From NCBI RefSeq assembly GCF_003024155.1, contig NZ_CP028136.1, positions 4,092,001 to 4,156,000 on the forward strand: DNA of 64,000 bases, written 5' to 3'. The stretch is from Christiangramia fulva (GTDB lineage: Bacteria; Bacteroidota; Bacteroidia; Flavobacteriales; Flavobacteriaceae). Made by a program: the position numbers and the translations under genes. Positions within the stretch are counted from its first letter, which is position 1. Each line of letters begins with the position of its first letter. The notes beneath the pieces are model-generated. The model worked only from the letters and a program-made list of their open reading frames with translations. It was not told where the DNA came from and ran no database searches. Shown here piece after piece: positions 45,014 through 53,598 of the stretch.

Positions 45014-45116
45014 TCATTTTAAATCATAGTTCGGGACTTTTATCTTCCCCGTCACCGCCGCGTCTATTAAACTGCTCTTATATTCCTTTAAATTTTCGAT
45101 TTGCTGCATATTCTGG
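45014..45116 (-). pseudogene. hsdS 3'-end remnant, copy 1
   Basis: A 33-codon tail (QNMQQIENLKEYKSSLIDAA, then VTGKIKVPNYDLK and a stop) has the same end as the intact HsdS and stops at 45014, exactly 557 bp from the stop of hsdS at 45571. It lacks a start and any target recognition domain. Confidence 0.85.
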
Positions 45117-45118
45117 AA

Positions 45119-45535
45119 CTATGATTTATTTTGATTTTGTGAGCGACTGTGATTCTTTGGTTTCATAACTCGTTTGAATTGCAGCGAGGTGTTTCCGAAA
45201 TTTATTAATAGGCCGATTTCCATTCCGTAGGCTTCCAAATAATTGATGGCTTGTGCCAGGTGAACATCTTCCAATTCTTTTACCGCCTTTATTTCTACCA
45301 TTATTTTTTCATCTACAAAAAAGTCAACTCGTCGCTGACCTATAGGGAAGCCTTTATAAGAGAGATCCATTTCTTTTTCCCGCTCGTGTGCCAGGTCCTG
45401 CATATTGAGTTCAATACTTAGGGCACGTTGATAGATCACCTCCTGAAAACCATTGCCCAAATGCTTATGTACTTCCATTGCGGCACCTATGATTTTGCCT
45501 GTTAATTCAGAATATTTATATTCATTCTTAATCAT
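45119..45535 (-). CDS. GxxExxY protein, copy 2 (PDDEXK_3)
   Basis: The 138-residue product is almost identical to that at 44562-44978 and differs mainly in the last ten residues. Both copies start with MIKNEYKYSELTGKIIGAAM. It lies 36 bp downstream of the hsdS stop. Identity over coding and flanking DNA shows a recent tandem duplication. Confidence 0.9.
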   Translation of the reverse strand: MIKNEYKYSELTGKIIGAAMEVHKHLGNGFQEVIYQRALSIELNMQDLAHEREKEMDLSYKGFPIGQRRVDFFVDEKIMVEIKAVKELEDVHLAQAINYLEAYGMEIGLLINFGNTSLQFKRVMKPKNHSRSQNQNKS

Positions 45536-45570
45536 TTATGCCACCCTTTTAATCATAGTTTTCCAAGTCA

Positions 45571-46929
45571 TCATTTTAAATCATAGTTCGGGACTTTTAT
45601 CTTCCCCGTCACCGCCGCGTCTATTAAACTGCTCTTATATTCTTTTAATCTTTCAATTTGCTGTAGGTTAAGGCTTATTGAATGTTTAATTCTTTTAGAT
45701 TTTTCTTCAATGTGCTTAGTAATTGCTCGTTGTTCTTCTATTGGTGGTGTGGCTATTGACAAGTTTAGGAGATCTCCTTTTGAAATATTTTTCATACTTG
45801 GACTTGAACCTGTAGCTATGGCAGTAACGCAGCCTCTAAAACCTATACTTATTAAATTTTGACTTAACCATTTTGCATCAAAATCAATGGTTTTACTATA
45901 AACCGTTTGCCAAAGTCTATCAGGTAAAAACAGATTAGGGAAATCATCTTTAACTAAACCGGAAGCTCCAACTAAATCAGGTGCATTCATTCGGCTAATA
46001 ATTATGGCACCTTTTCTAACAGGACATTTTACACGACTTAGATCTGATTGAAATACTTTTTTATTTTCCGAAGCTTTAAAAGCATATCCATAGACACAAC
46101 TTGTCTTTAATACTCCAATTTCATCAAGACTGGCTGTTTCTGATTCAGAAGCATTAACGCTTACCCCAGATTCCAGTCCTGTAATAAACTTTTTTAGCTT
46201 ATTCACCTCCCAATGCTCCGGGATCTCCCCGATCCATTCCACACCGGAGTCTTTCATCTTGACGTCAGGATCTAAACCTTTGGTCACGGCATTCTGGATG
46301 ATGATCTGCTTGCGCTCTTTGAGCAGCTGGATCAATTTTTCCTTTTGCGCGATGGCGGTGTCGATCTTGCAGCATTTTTCATTCAGGAAAGTGGCAATGG
46401 CGGTTTGTTCTTGTTTTGGTGGCGAAAGAATCGGCAGACGTAAAAAAGACCAATCGGAAAGTTGAAGTCTTGAAATCCAAATTCCTTTAGAAGCAATTAC
46501 ATATTGAGCAACATATTTTTCAATACGTAAAAGGTAATTTAGATAATCTTTATCATAATTACTATGGTCTGGCCTGTACACACTGTAAGCGGTACTGACG
46601 ATTCCATTGTATTTTGAAATTCCCAATCCTCTGCTCCAAGCCCAAAGACTATTAATGACTAAGTCACCTTTTTGACACATTTTATAGCCAACATAAGATT
46701 CGGCCATAAACATATTGACATTAGACTCTGAACGAAGTTTAACCCCGTCGTGTTCAGAAACAGATAACAAATCTTCTTCACCTTTGGGAGATCGATCATT
46801 GATTATGTCGAAGACGTAATTTCCTCTCAACAGTTTCCAATGCTCCGGAATCTCTCCCAGCCATTCCACTCCGGAATCTTTATAGGCAGGATATCTTTGT
46901 AGCCGTACTTTTTCTTTAACTGCTTCCAT
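45571..46929 (-). CDS. hsdS: Type I restriction specificity subunit (HsdS)
   Basis: The 452-residue protein has two target recognition domains. The first is opened by SGVEWLGEIPEHWKLLRGNY and the second by SGVEWIGEIPEHWEVNKLKK, with spacer helices QEQTAIATFLNEKC and IEEQRAITKHIEEKSK. It decides the DNA sequence methylated and cut by HsdM/HsdR. It starts one base after the hsdM stop. Its last 30 codons are repeated twice downstream, which offers sites for recombination. Confidence 0.95.
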   Translation of the reverse strand: MEAVKEKVRLQRYPAYKDSGVEWLGEIPEHWKLLRGNYVFDIINDRSPKGEEDLLSVSEHDGVKLRSESNVNMFMAESYVGYKMCQKGDLVINSLWAWSRGLGISKYNGIVSTAYSVYRPDHSNYDKDYLNYLLRIEKYVAQYVIASKGIWISRLQLSDWSFLRLPILSPPKQEQTAIATFLNEKCCKIDTAIAQKEKLIQLLKERKQIIIQNAVTKGLDPDVKMKDSGVEWIGEIPEHWEVNKLKKFITGLESGVSVNASESETASLDEIGVLKTSCVYGYAFKASENKKVFQSDLSRVKCPVRKGAIIISRMNAPDLVGASGLVKDDFPNLFLPDRLWQTVYSKTIDFDAKWLSQNLISIGFRGCVTAIATGSSPSMKNISKGDLLNLSIATPPIEEQRAITKHIEEKSKRIKHSISLNLQQIERLKEYKSSLIDAAVTGKIKVPNYDLK

Positions 46930-49317
46930 CTAGGCCAGGTTTAAAATATCCATTATTAGGCCTTCATTCTTCTCTTCCAGCTCCAGGATCTCTTTGGCAA
47001 CGGTATCCAAGGAACGCAGAGGCGTGTGGCGGTAAAAGTATTTATTGAAGCTTATTTCATAACCAATCTTGGTGGCATCGAGGTTGAGCCAGGCTTCGGG
47101 CACGTGCGGTTTTACTTCTTCCAAAAAGTAGCTGTGAATTTGCTCTTTTAGAGGCACATTCTCGTAATCGCGCAGGTCGGTTTCGGTTTCAAAAATGACA
47201 TACCAGCCGCGGCTGGCAGGTTCGCCGGCCTTTCCGGTTGGGAAGTAGCCAAAGTCGGGCAGCTGTTCTTCAGTACAACTCAGATGGGCGAGGAGGCTGC
47301 TGAGTTTTTCACCACTCAGTTTTTCCTTCTTTTTGATCACCTTTTCGGCTTCGGCATCATACCAGCTTACAGCATTGTAAATGGCATTCTTTTCGGAAGC
47401 GCCGGGTTTCAGCTTCCATTCCTTCAGCTTCCCTTCAACTTCCTTCTTAAAAATGTTGAAATCTAAATACTCTTTTTCACCAATCGCCTGGTGCAGTTTT
47501 TCAGCCATTTCAAATATTTCCTTCTGTTTTTTCCAGGTTTTGGGGCTAAGCAGTTTCTTCCGGTTCTTGCTGCTCAGGTTCAGGTCGTTTTCTTCAGCAT
47601 AAGCCAAAATCTCCTTTTCGTGTTCCTTCAGCCTGGTATAAACTTCTTCTCCAAAAGTTTCCCAAGCCCACTGCATTGGTTCCTTCAGCTGTTTGTCATA
47701 TCTCAGTTCCGCAATTTTTTCCGCAGTAAACTGAGCTTTAAGGCGCTTCGGGCGTTCTATGGTCACCTTGTAATATCCAAAATCCTCATTATCGAAAACC
47801 TGGGCGGCTATTCCGGGAACTTCGGCCTTGGTTTCCTTATCTATGCTTCGGCTTACCGCCTGCATTTCAGCATACACCTTTACGATCTCGTCAATATGCT
47901 CGGGCGCGAATTCACAGTTCTTGTTTCCGAGGTTTTTCCGCAGCTTTCTAAATAATTGTCCGCCATCGATAAGCTGCACCTTGCCTTTACGGTTTTCGGC
48001 TTTATGATTGCTCAGCAGCCAGATATAGGTGGTGATCCCGGTGTTGTAGAACAGGTTGTTGGGCAGCTGGATGATGGCCTCCAAAAGGTCATTTTCAATG
48101 ATGTAGCGCCTAATGTTGCTCTCGCCGCCGCCGGCATCGCCCGTAAACAAACTGGAACCGTTGTGAACCGAAGCGATCCTGGAACCGGAAGGGCTTTGGT
48201 GCGCGGGCTTCATCTTGTTGACCATCTCCATAAGGAACAGCAACTGACCGTCTGAAGACCGCGGAATGGCATCGGCATCTTCCTCCACGCCCCAGTAATT
48301 CTTTAACGTGATCTTAAAGCGCGGATCGATCACATCCTTGCCGTCCTTAATATATTTTTGTTCGCTGCTCCAGGATTTCCCGTAAGGCGGATTGGAGAGC
48401 ATAAAATCGAAGCTGATGCCCGCGAATTCATCTGTAGACAAGGTAGAACCCACGCGGATGTTCCCGGGGTCGTTGCCCTTGATCATCATATCACTCTTAC
48501 AGATGGCGTAGGTCTCGTCGTTGATCTCCTTGCCGTAGAGATAGACATCGCCGGTCGCCCTGATGAGGCCTTCCTCATCTTTGATGAAATTCTGAGCTTC
48601 GGTAAGCATGCCGCCGCTCCCGCAGGCAGGATCGTAAATGGTCATCACCGGCGGCAGCTGATCTTTTATGGGATCAAATACCAGGTGCGTCATCAAATCG
48701 ATTACCTCCCGCGGAGTAAAATGCTCCCCGGCTTCTTCGTTGTTCTCTTCGTTAAATTTCCTGATAAGCTCCTCAAAGACATAGCCCATTCCCAGGTTTG
48801 AGAGTGCAGGCATTTTTCGGCCTTCGGGATCTTCCTTTTCAAAAGGCGTGAGATTGATGTAAGGAGAGGTAAATTTCTCCAGAACATCCAGCAAAACATC
48901 TTTGCCGGCCATGTGACGGATCTGGCTCTTCAGCTTAAACTTATCAATGATCTCCTTTACGTTGGGGCTGAAGCCATTGAGATAATCTTCAAAATTCGCC
49001 TGTAGGATCTGCTGCGAATTGGTCGCAGTGTCGTGTAACTTCTGAAGCGTCCATTTACTAATGTTATAGAAAACATAGCCGGATGCATCGCGGAGTCCGC
49101 TTTCATCCCACTCGGTAAAGCCGGCTTCGTCACGTTGAAAAGCCAGCTCTTCCATCACGGCGTCTTTGGTAGGTTCGAGCAGGGCATCAAGTCGGCGTAG
49201 TACCACCATTGGCAGGATCACGTCGCGGTATTTCCCGCGGACGTAAACATCGCGCAGGCAGTCATCGGCAATAGACCAGATGAAAGAAACTAATTTATTG
49301 TGGGTTTGTTGGGTCAT
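46930..49317 (-). CDS. hsdM: Type I restriction N6-adenine methyltransferase subunit (HsdM)
   Basis: The 795-residue protein has a helical N-terminal domain and the methyltransferase motifs DPACGSGG (residues 229-236, SAM binding) and NPPYG (309-313, catalytic). A long C-terminal extension (about 560-795) is helical and contacts HsdS. It is longer than the 500-residue standard HsdM. It is the first gene of the operon hsdM-hsdS-GxxExxY x2-DUF262 x2-hsdR-SANT. The 142-bp stretch upstream probably holds the operon promoter. Confidence 0.95.
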   Translation of the reverse strand: MTQQTHNKLVSFIWSIADDCLRDVYVRGKYRDVILPMVVLRRLDALLEPTKDAVMEELAFQRDEAGFTEWDESGLRDASGYVFYNISKWTLQKLHDTATNSQQILQANFEDYLNGFSPNVKEIIDKFKLKSQIRHMAGKDVLLDVLEKFTSPYINLTPFEKEDPEGRKMPALSNLGMGYVFEELIRKFNEENNEEAGEHFTPREVIDLMTHLVFDPIKDQLPPVMTIYDPACGSGGMLTEAQNFIKDEEGLIRATGDVYLYGKEINDETYAICKSDMMIKGNDPGNIRVGSTLSTDEFAGISFDFMLSNPPYGKSWSSEQKYIKDGKDVIDPRFKITLKNYWGVEEDADAIPRSSDGQLLFLMEMVNKMKPAHQSPSGSRIASVHNGSSLFTGDAGGGESNIRRYIIENDLLEAIIQLPNNLFYNTGITTYIWLLSNHKAENRKGKVQLIDGGQLFRKLRKNLGNKNCEFAPEHIDEIVKVYAEMQAVSRSIDKETKAEVPGIAAQVFDNEDFGYYKVTIERPKRLKAQFTAEKIAELRYDKQLKEPMQWAWETFGEEVYTRLKEHEKEILAYAEENDLNLSSKNRKKLLSPKTWKKQKEIFEMAEKLHQAIGEKEYLDFNIFKKEVEGKLKEWKLKPGASEKNAIYNAVSWYDAEAEKVIKKKEKLSGEKLSSLLAHLSCTEEQLPDFGYFPTGKAGEPASRGWYVIFETETDLRDYENVPLKEQIHSYFLEEVKPHVPEAWLNLDATKIGYEISFNKYFYRHTPLRSLDTVAKEILELEEKNEGLIMDILNLA

Positions 49318-49459
49318 TTATGTAGATAGGTTTGTAGTAATTTGGATGCTCACGTTCAATCTGAAAGGTAGGGTGGTTCAGGATTTGGCGTCAGCGGTAG
49401 TAAATCTAAAAATTTTCTTAAAGAAGTGAAAGAAGAAACGAATAAAAGAGTTAAAACTA

Positions 49460-50056
49460 TTACTTAAATTCAAGCCCATTCAATTTAATTTCCGGCTCCA
49501 GTTTTACCGACTTCACATAATTCTGAAAATCAAACTTCTCAAATTTCACTTTATCAACCGGCCCAATATGACAGTTTACAGATTGTGGGGATGGATGGCA
49601 GGGATTCCCGCTGCGGGTAGTGCCTATGACGTTATATGAGAATTTAAAATCTTTTAATTCCCGGTATAGATATCCTGCAGCCTGCTTAAGGTAGTATCGT
49701 CCCATAGTATCCACTCCATCACCCCAGCAAAGCCAGGCTTCATGAATCTGGAATTGATCTCTGTCCAGAATATGTTTGATCCAATGAATATTTTGCCAGA
49801 ATAATGTTTTGTCTTCGGTTATATCTAAATCAACAGGCTTTGAACTTCTTTGAGGATAAAGATTGACCAGCAGCCAGCCGTCAAAACCATTATTCAAAGC
49901 TATCTGATTTATATTTTTAGAAGTGGAATCCAGCGCTTTTTCATTGGCAGTACTGGGATTGAGACCAATAACAAGAAGGTTTTTCTTTCCTTTTTTAGCA
50001 AGTATAAATCGCTTATGCTGGTCGTTTTCGGGAAGGCAGATTAGTTGATTTTTCAT
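49460..50056 (-). CDS. DUF1643 protein
   Basis: The 198-residue protein carries LLVIGLNPSTANEKALDSTS and ALNNGFDGWLLVNLYPQRSS, the DUF1643 signature, followed by a Rossmann-like core with HEAWLCWGDG and a histidine-rich GNPCHPSPQ. DUF1643 is often found beside restriction and mobile genes and is uncharacterised. It lies 8 bp after the small gene ending at 50065, so they are probably co-transcribed. Confidence 0.87.
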   Translation of the reverse strand: MKNQLICLPENDQHKRFILAKKGKKNLLVIGLNPSTANEKALDSTSKNINQIALNNGFDGWLLVNLYPQRSSKPVDLDITEDKTLFWQNIHWIKHILDRDQFQIHEAWLCWGDGVDTMGRYYLKQAAGYLYRELKDFKFSYNVIGTTRSGNPCHPSPQSVNCHIGPVDKVKFEKFDFQNYVKSVKLEPEIKLNGLEFK

Positions 50057-50064
50057 AACCCAAT

Positions 50065-50277
50065 TTAAAAAATTTTCCAGTTCACCTCTCCCAATTCAAA
50101 TAACTTTTCCGTGTGCAAATTCAAAGTAGCCGGAAAGACATCGGGAATTGAAACATTCAATCGCAGTTCATAACCGCCAAAAACACCTTCGGATAAATGC
50201 ACCCGGTTAGAGTATTTAATCTCTTCCTGTATATGCCGGTATTGTTCCTCTGTAAGAATAATTTCAAGTTTTCTCAT
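50065..50277 (-). CDS. Small hypothetical protein
   Basis: The 70-residue product starts MRKLEIILTEEQYRHIQEEI and has no signal or membrane segment. It has a helix followed by alternating beta-like sequence. Its proximity (8 bp) to the DUF1643 gene supports it as a real gene. No family is recognised. Confidence 0.6.
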   Translation of the reverse strand: MRKLEIILTEEQYRHIQEEIKYSNRVHLSEGVFGGYELRLNVSIPDVFPATLNLHTEKLFELGEVNWKIF

Positions 50278-50342
50278 ATTTAATTATTTACAGAACAAAT
50301 TTAAAACTGGAGCGCGACGTAATGTGTCGCTAATTTCCTATT

Positions 50343-50795
50343 TCACAAAAAATGTATCGCAGCAATTAACACCCATCTATCAGGAATACCTTCAAAAAAG
50401 TAGATAGGATCTCCATAGCGATTTTTTAATCTTAAAACTTTTCCATCAAGAAAGTATAATTTATCTCCGTAGCGATCTTTAGCCCGAATTGTATATTCAT
50501 CGAAAAAGTAAATTTTCTCACCATAACGATCCTTTCTTTTTACTGTATTACCTTCTATAAAATAAATTTGATCTCCGTACCTGTTTCCTTCATGAATGGC
50601 CCGGCCATCCCAGAAAAGCAATTTTTCTCCGTAACGATTCTCTTTTTGAAGAGTATAGTCCTTTACAAAGAAGAGTTTATCACCGTATTTGTTTTGTGAA
50701 TAAATAGACTGGGAATAACCGGTATAGGAAACGGTAAGTAAAAAAAATAAAATTAAAGGCATTCCAGGCAAGTAAAAGCTACAACCTTTTTTCAT
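50343..50795 (-). CDS. Exported protein of perfect 18-residue RYGD repeats
   Basis: The 150-residue product has a signal peptide (LILFFLLTVSYTGYSQ) followed by five full 18-residue repeats and a partial sixth, from residues 36 to about 137. Each has the form (R/K)-Y-G-(D/E)-K/Q-(L/I)-(Y/F)-F-x-(D/E)-x, for example RYGDKLYFLDGKVLRLKN. The alternation of small turns and hydrophobic strands suggests a beta solenoid, resembling WG or MORN-type repeats without being either. It lies among short exported proteins. Role unknown. Confidence 0.82.
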   Translation of the reverse strand: MKKGCSFYLPGMPLILFFLLTVSYTGYSQSIYSQNKYGDKLFFVKDYTLQKENRYGEKLLFWDGRAIHEGNRYGDQIYFIEGNTVKRKDRYGEKIYFFDEYTIRAKDRYGDKLYFLDGKVLRLKNRYGDPIYFFEGIPDRWVLIAAIHFL

Positions 50796-50801
50796 TCTTT
50801 T

Positions 50802-51332
50802 CTACAGTATTCCAAAGCCGGATTTAAAAAAAGTAAATTTGGAATCAAGGTCCGCCCTGGTTCCTAACTGAAGTAAATACGACTTTTTATTCTTTAGAAA
50901 AACAATAGCTTTTGTGGGTAATCCTTGTTGAGAAAAAGAATACTCTATTGCAGAGACACCCAGGTAGGTTATATTATAATAGGTTATACCGGCAGCACTG
51001 AGATTGCTACTGTATTGTTTTAAATACCTTTCTTCAAAATCAGAATATTCTGAAGGTCTGAGATCTTTATAGTTAAATGATTCATCATAAATATTAATAT
51101 TTTTGATCACCCCTATTTGAGGATCTTCAGTATTCTCCCCACAGATATATGCCGCTAATACATTGTTCATACCCTTTTCTCTGGCCATTTGGATAAATGT
51201 GGTGTTTTTACGGAAGGTGCAATTAGACTTCACCTTGAATCCTGCTCTTTCAAAAGTTTGGTAGGAAGTCTGCGCATAATTATTATTGAAGAAAAGGAAT
51301 AGAATAAATAAAACCAATAGATTTTTCATCAT
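50802..51332 (-). CDS. Exported hypothetical protein
   Basis: The 176-residue product has a signal peptide (LLVLFILFLFFNNNYAQ) and a mature part with two cysteines (SNCTF and YICGEN). No family is recognised. It is one of four consecutive short exported or membrane proteins on the minus strand with gaps of 6-15 bp, so a single transcript is likely. Confidence 0.75.
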   Translation of the reverse strand: MMKNLLVLFILFLFFNNNYAQTSYQTFERAGFKVKSNCTFRKNTTFIQMAREKGMNNVLAAYICGENTEDPQIGVIKNINIYDESFNYKDLRPSEYSDFEERYLKQYSSNLSAAGITYYNITYLGVSAIEYSFSQQGLPTKAIVFLKNKKSYLLQLGTRADLDSKFTFFKSGFGIL

Positions 51333-51346
51333 CTTACTTCTAAATT

Positions 51347-51931
51347 TTAATTAGGATTTATCTTTTTATAGTTTTCGTCGAAGACCTTCTCTTCGCCCCA
51401 AATTTTATCAAGGTACTTTTTGTCGGCAATAATAATAGCTAGGAGTTTCAATTTTTCCGAGATGTTATTTTTATTTACCTGATCTTTTTCAGCAATTGGA
51501 ACTCCGGTTATGGTAACTAGAACTTCATTCTTATCAGTATCGAATTCAAAACAATTAAACGTAACTAAATGAGTATCTGTACTGGAAAAACTACGATTTG
51601 AATATAAGAATCCGTTGCTTCCAAATTTTTTTCTTATATCACCAATGGATGTTTTTCCAAAAGTAAAATCAGAAAATAACGGTTTTGATCCTTCAGGTTG
51701 ATGTAACCAGTCATTCTCCATATAAACAACCTTGTCATTTTCAAACGTCAAGGAAAGGTCATTTCCATTGTTTGTTCTATATTTTATTATTCCAGGTTCC
51801 TTAGCAACCACTGGCAGGTTCAAATCTTCTACTGATTCCCTGCTATCAAAAAGTTCTACCCCAAGCATTGATATTGAGCCTGTGGAAAAAAGCATCATAG
51901 ATAAGATGAGAATACTAAAGTTGAATTTCAT
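51347..51931 (-). CDS. Exported hypothetical protein
   Basis: The 194-residue product starts MKFNFSILILSMMLFSTGSI, a signal peptide or anchor. The mature part has a central FGKTSIGDIRKKFGSNG motif like those in DUF4309-type or lipoprotein-like beta proteins. No firm family. It lies 7 bp downstream of the 141-residue gene and 14 bp upstream of the next. Confidence 0.72.
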   Translation of the reverse strand: MKFNFSILILSMMLFSTGSISMLGVELFDSRESVEDLNLPVVAKEPGIIKYRTNNGNDLSLTFENDKVVYMENDWLHQPEGSKPLFSDFTFGKTSIGDIRKKFGSNGFLYSNRSFSSTDTHLVTFNCFEFDTDKNEVLVTITGVPIAEKDQVNKNNISEKLKLLAIIIADKKYLDKIWGEEKVFDENYKKINPN

Positions 51932-51938
51932 AAAGATA

Positions 51939-52358
51939 TTATTTAGTGTTATTATAAACCGCCGTTACTATGCATACTTTTTCATCAACTTTAACAGCAT
52001 AAAGAATTTCCGTTTCATAATCCTTCCACTGCATATAGTCAACTTCCACAAAATTATCTTTGAAATAGGAAACAAAAGAATTGGTCTCGGAAGATGGTTC
52101 TAGAATTTTCCACATATTGCATATTTTTGTTCCATCATCCAATTCCACAAAATAGATAACTTTTCTTCTCGTATATTCACCACTGGATTTCGTATTGAAC
52201 TCTTTATCGAAATAAATATACTCTGATCCGTCATCAGCTACGCCTGACTCATATGATTCTAGATCTTTAATAATTTCTTCTTTTTTTTGAAATATTTGGG
52301 CTTGGACATTCAAGAATGAAATGCTTGAAAAAATTAAAATAGTCAATAGTTTTTTCAT
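51939..52358 (-). CDS. Exported hypothetical protein
   Basis: The product starts MKKLLTILIFSSISFLNVQA, a signal peptide, when begun at the second ATG (52358); the first, two codons upstream, overlaps the preceding gene by 4 bp. The mature part is small and acidic (VIYFVELDDGTKICNMW). No family recognised. Confidence 0.72.
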   Translation of the reverse strand: MKKLLTILIFSSISFLNVQAQIFQKKEEIIKDLESYESGVADDGSEYIYFDKEFNTKSSGEYTRRKVIYFVELDDGTKICNMWKILEPSSETNSFVSYFKDNFVEVDYMQWKDYETEILYAVKVDEKVCIVTAVYNNTK

Positions 52359-52360
52359 GA

Positions 52361-52834
52361 TCATAAGTAATTAAAAATTAAAGTACATAAAGCGAAAAAA
52401 ATTGCTACCACTTGAAATGCCCCCAACCAAATAAGAATATTGGCAAGCAACTTATTGTAATAAAAGGAGCAGTAGAAAACAAGAACTATAAAAACAACAG
52501 GAACAATAGGTATAGAACCCATTGTAAAAAAAATATAACTACCTGTAGTTAATCCAATCAAATATAAATACCCCTCCTTACTGTTGAAATCCTTAGAAGC
52601 CTTTTTTAAAATTCCCTTTTCCTCTTCAGTTTTCGGCTTTTTGAGAGGACTGACTTCTTCTGCAATAGGAAACTTTGCATCAAGTTCGCCAACACCGGCT
52701 AATAATCCTCGCTTTAGGGATTCTTCTATAGCCAGATCGATAGCTTCAGGAGTGTACTTATTTCTGGTTCTTAAAATTTCACATAAAGTTTTATTAGAAT
52801 GATTAACCATTACATCTTTTAAATTTGATTTCAT
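52361..52834 (-). CDS. Membrane hypothetical protein
   Basis: The 157-residue product has a charged cytoplasmic part (residues 1-87) and two or three C-terminal membrane helices (YLYLIGLTTGSYIFFTMGSI, VVFIVLVFYCSFYY and ILIWLGAFQVVAIFFAL). Its stop overlaps the next gene start. No family recognised. Confidence 0.72.
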   Translation of the reverse strand: MKSNLKDVMVNHSNKTLCEILRTRNKYTPEAIDLAIEESLKRGLLAGVGELDAKFPIAEEVSPLKKPKTEEEKGILKKASKDFNSKEGYLYLIGLTTGSYIFFTMGSIPIVPVVFIVLVFYCSFYYNKLLANILIWLGAFQVVAIFFALCTLIFNYL

Positions 52835-52899
52835 AACAAATTTCTTTTTGAAAAGCTTAATAACCCTCGCGCAATTAAGTTTGAGATTATCATAAATGA

Positions 52900-53503
52900 T
52901 TATAGTTTAGCTAAAATCTCAGCTTTCTTATTATTAAATTCCTCTTCGCTTATCAGGTCTTCAGCCAGCATCATTTTTAATTTTTTCAAATTGCCATGGG
53001 ATCGTCCTGTGCTTCTTTAGGCATTGAACTTTTATTTTCGCTATTTGTGTTTACCACTATACCTCCGCCGCACTGGCCCTGGAATTATCCAGTTCCCTCT
53101 GTCTTCTATACTCAGCCATTTCTTCTTCTTTTTCCTGGCCATATCTGTACAGCATTCTTACCTGAGCCTTTGGTAAGTAATCATGCGCTATGTGTCCTCC
53201 TTTCGTTGTTTTCACCGTAAAAGTTGTTCCAAGAATTCCCTCGTTCATATGGCAATCGGCTACCTCTTTTCATAAAAAATCCTGGAAATCCATAGAGAAA
53301 CCAAAACTCCTGGACCTGCAAAAAATGATGTGTTTATTCGTAAGAGCAATCGAATCTGGAGATAGATTGACCGCCGGCTTTTTCTGTACCGCGATATATT
53401 CAATTTTTTCCTCTCGTGTAAGCAGTTCAGTAACTTTTGTCATTGTTTTCTCAAAGGCTTTGGGATCCTGTGATTCGTTCAAAAATTTCTTTAATGATTC
53501 AAT
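52900..53503 (-). pseudogene. Decayed PH-domain/SHOCT protein
   Basis: Read with corrections, the segment encodes a protein of about 200 residues with an N-terminal bacterial PH-like domain (VTELLTREEKIEYIAVQKKP, then VNLSPDSIALTNKHIIFC) and a C-terminal SHOCT domain (LKKLKMMLAEDLISEEEFNN). A TGA at 53270-53272 replaces the tryptophan expected in DFLWKEVADCH. One frameshift lies near 53060 and a missing base near 52995. The start may also be lost: ATT at 53503 stands where MESLKKFLNES would begin. Four lesions show clear decay. The open pieces are 53057-53248 and 53270-53482. Confidence 0.83.
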
Positions 53504-53598
53504 ATAAAGTATTGGTTAAAAATTTATTGGTATACTAAAATAATCTCATTGGACTAGCTTTACATGTGGTTTCCCGTAAACCAAAAAAATAAGATGCT

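Larger units (their letters stand above)
44486..45599. repeat. Tandem duplication, 557-bp period, of hsdS tail plus GxxExxY gene
   Basis: The block CCCCGTCACCGCCGCG recurs at 44490, 45047 and 45604 (spacing exactly 557 twice). Each unit holds the hsdS tail and a GxxExxY gene, so there are two full units and a third hsdS tail, the real one. Each GxxExxY segment (44560-45031 and 45117-45588) is bounded by inverted 11-mers AACTATGATTT/AAATCATAGTT. Confidence 0.9.

Noticed and set aside
44938..45168. Repeated plus-strand frame across the GxxExxY starts
   Set aside because: It is duplicated only because the whole segment is duplicated; the opposite strand encodes the recognised family.
47491..48801. 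Three open frames (99-154 codons) opposite hsdM
   Set aside because: Antisense to the conserved methyltransferase motifs; shadows.
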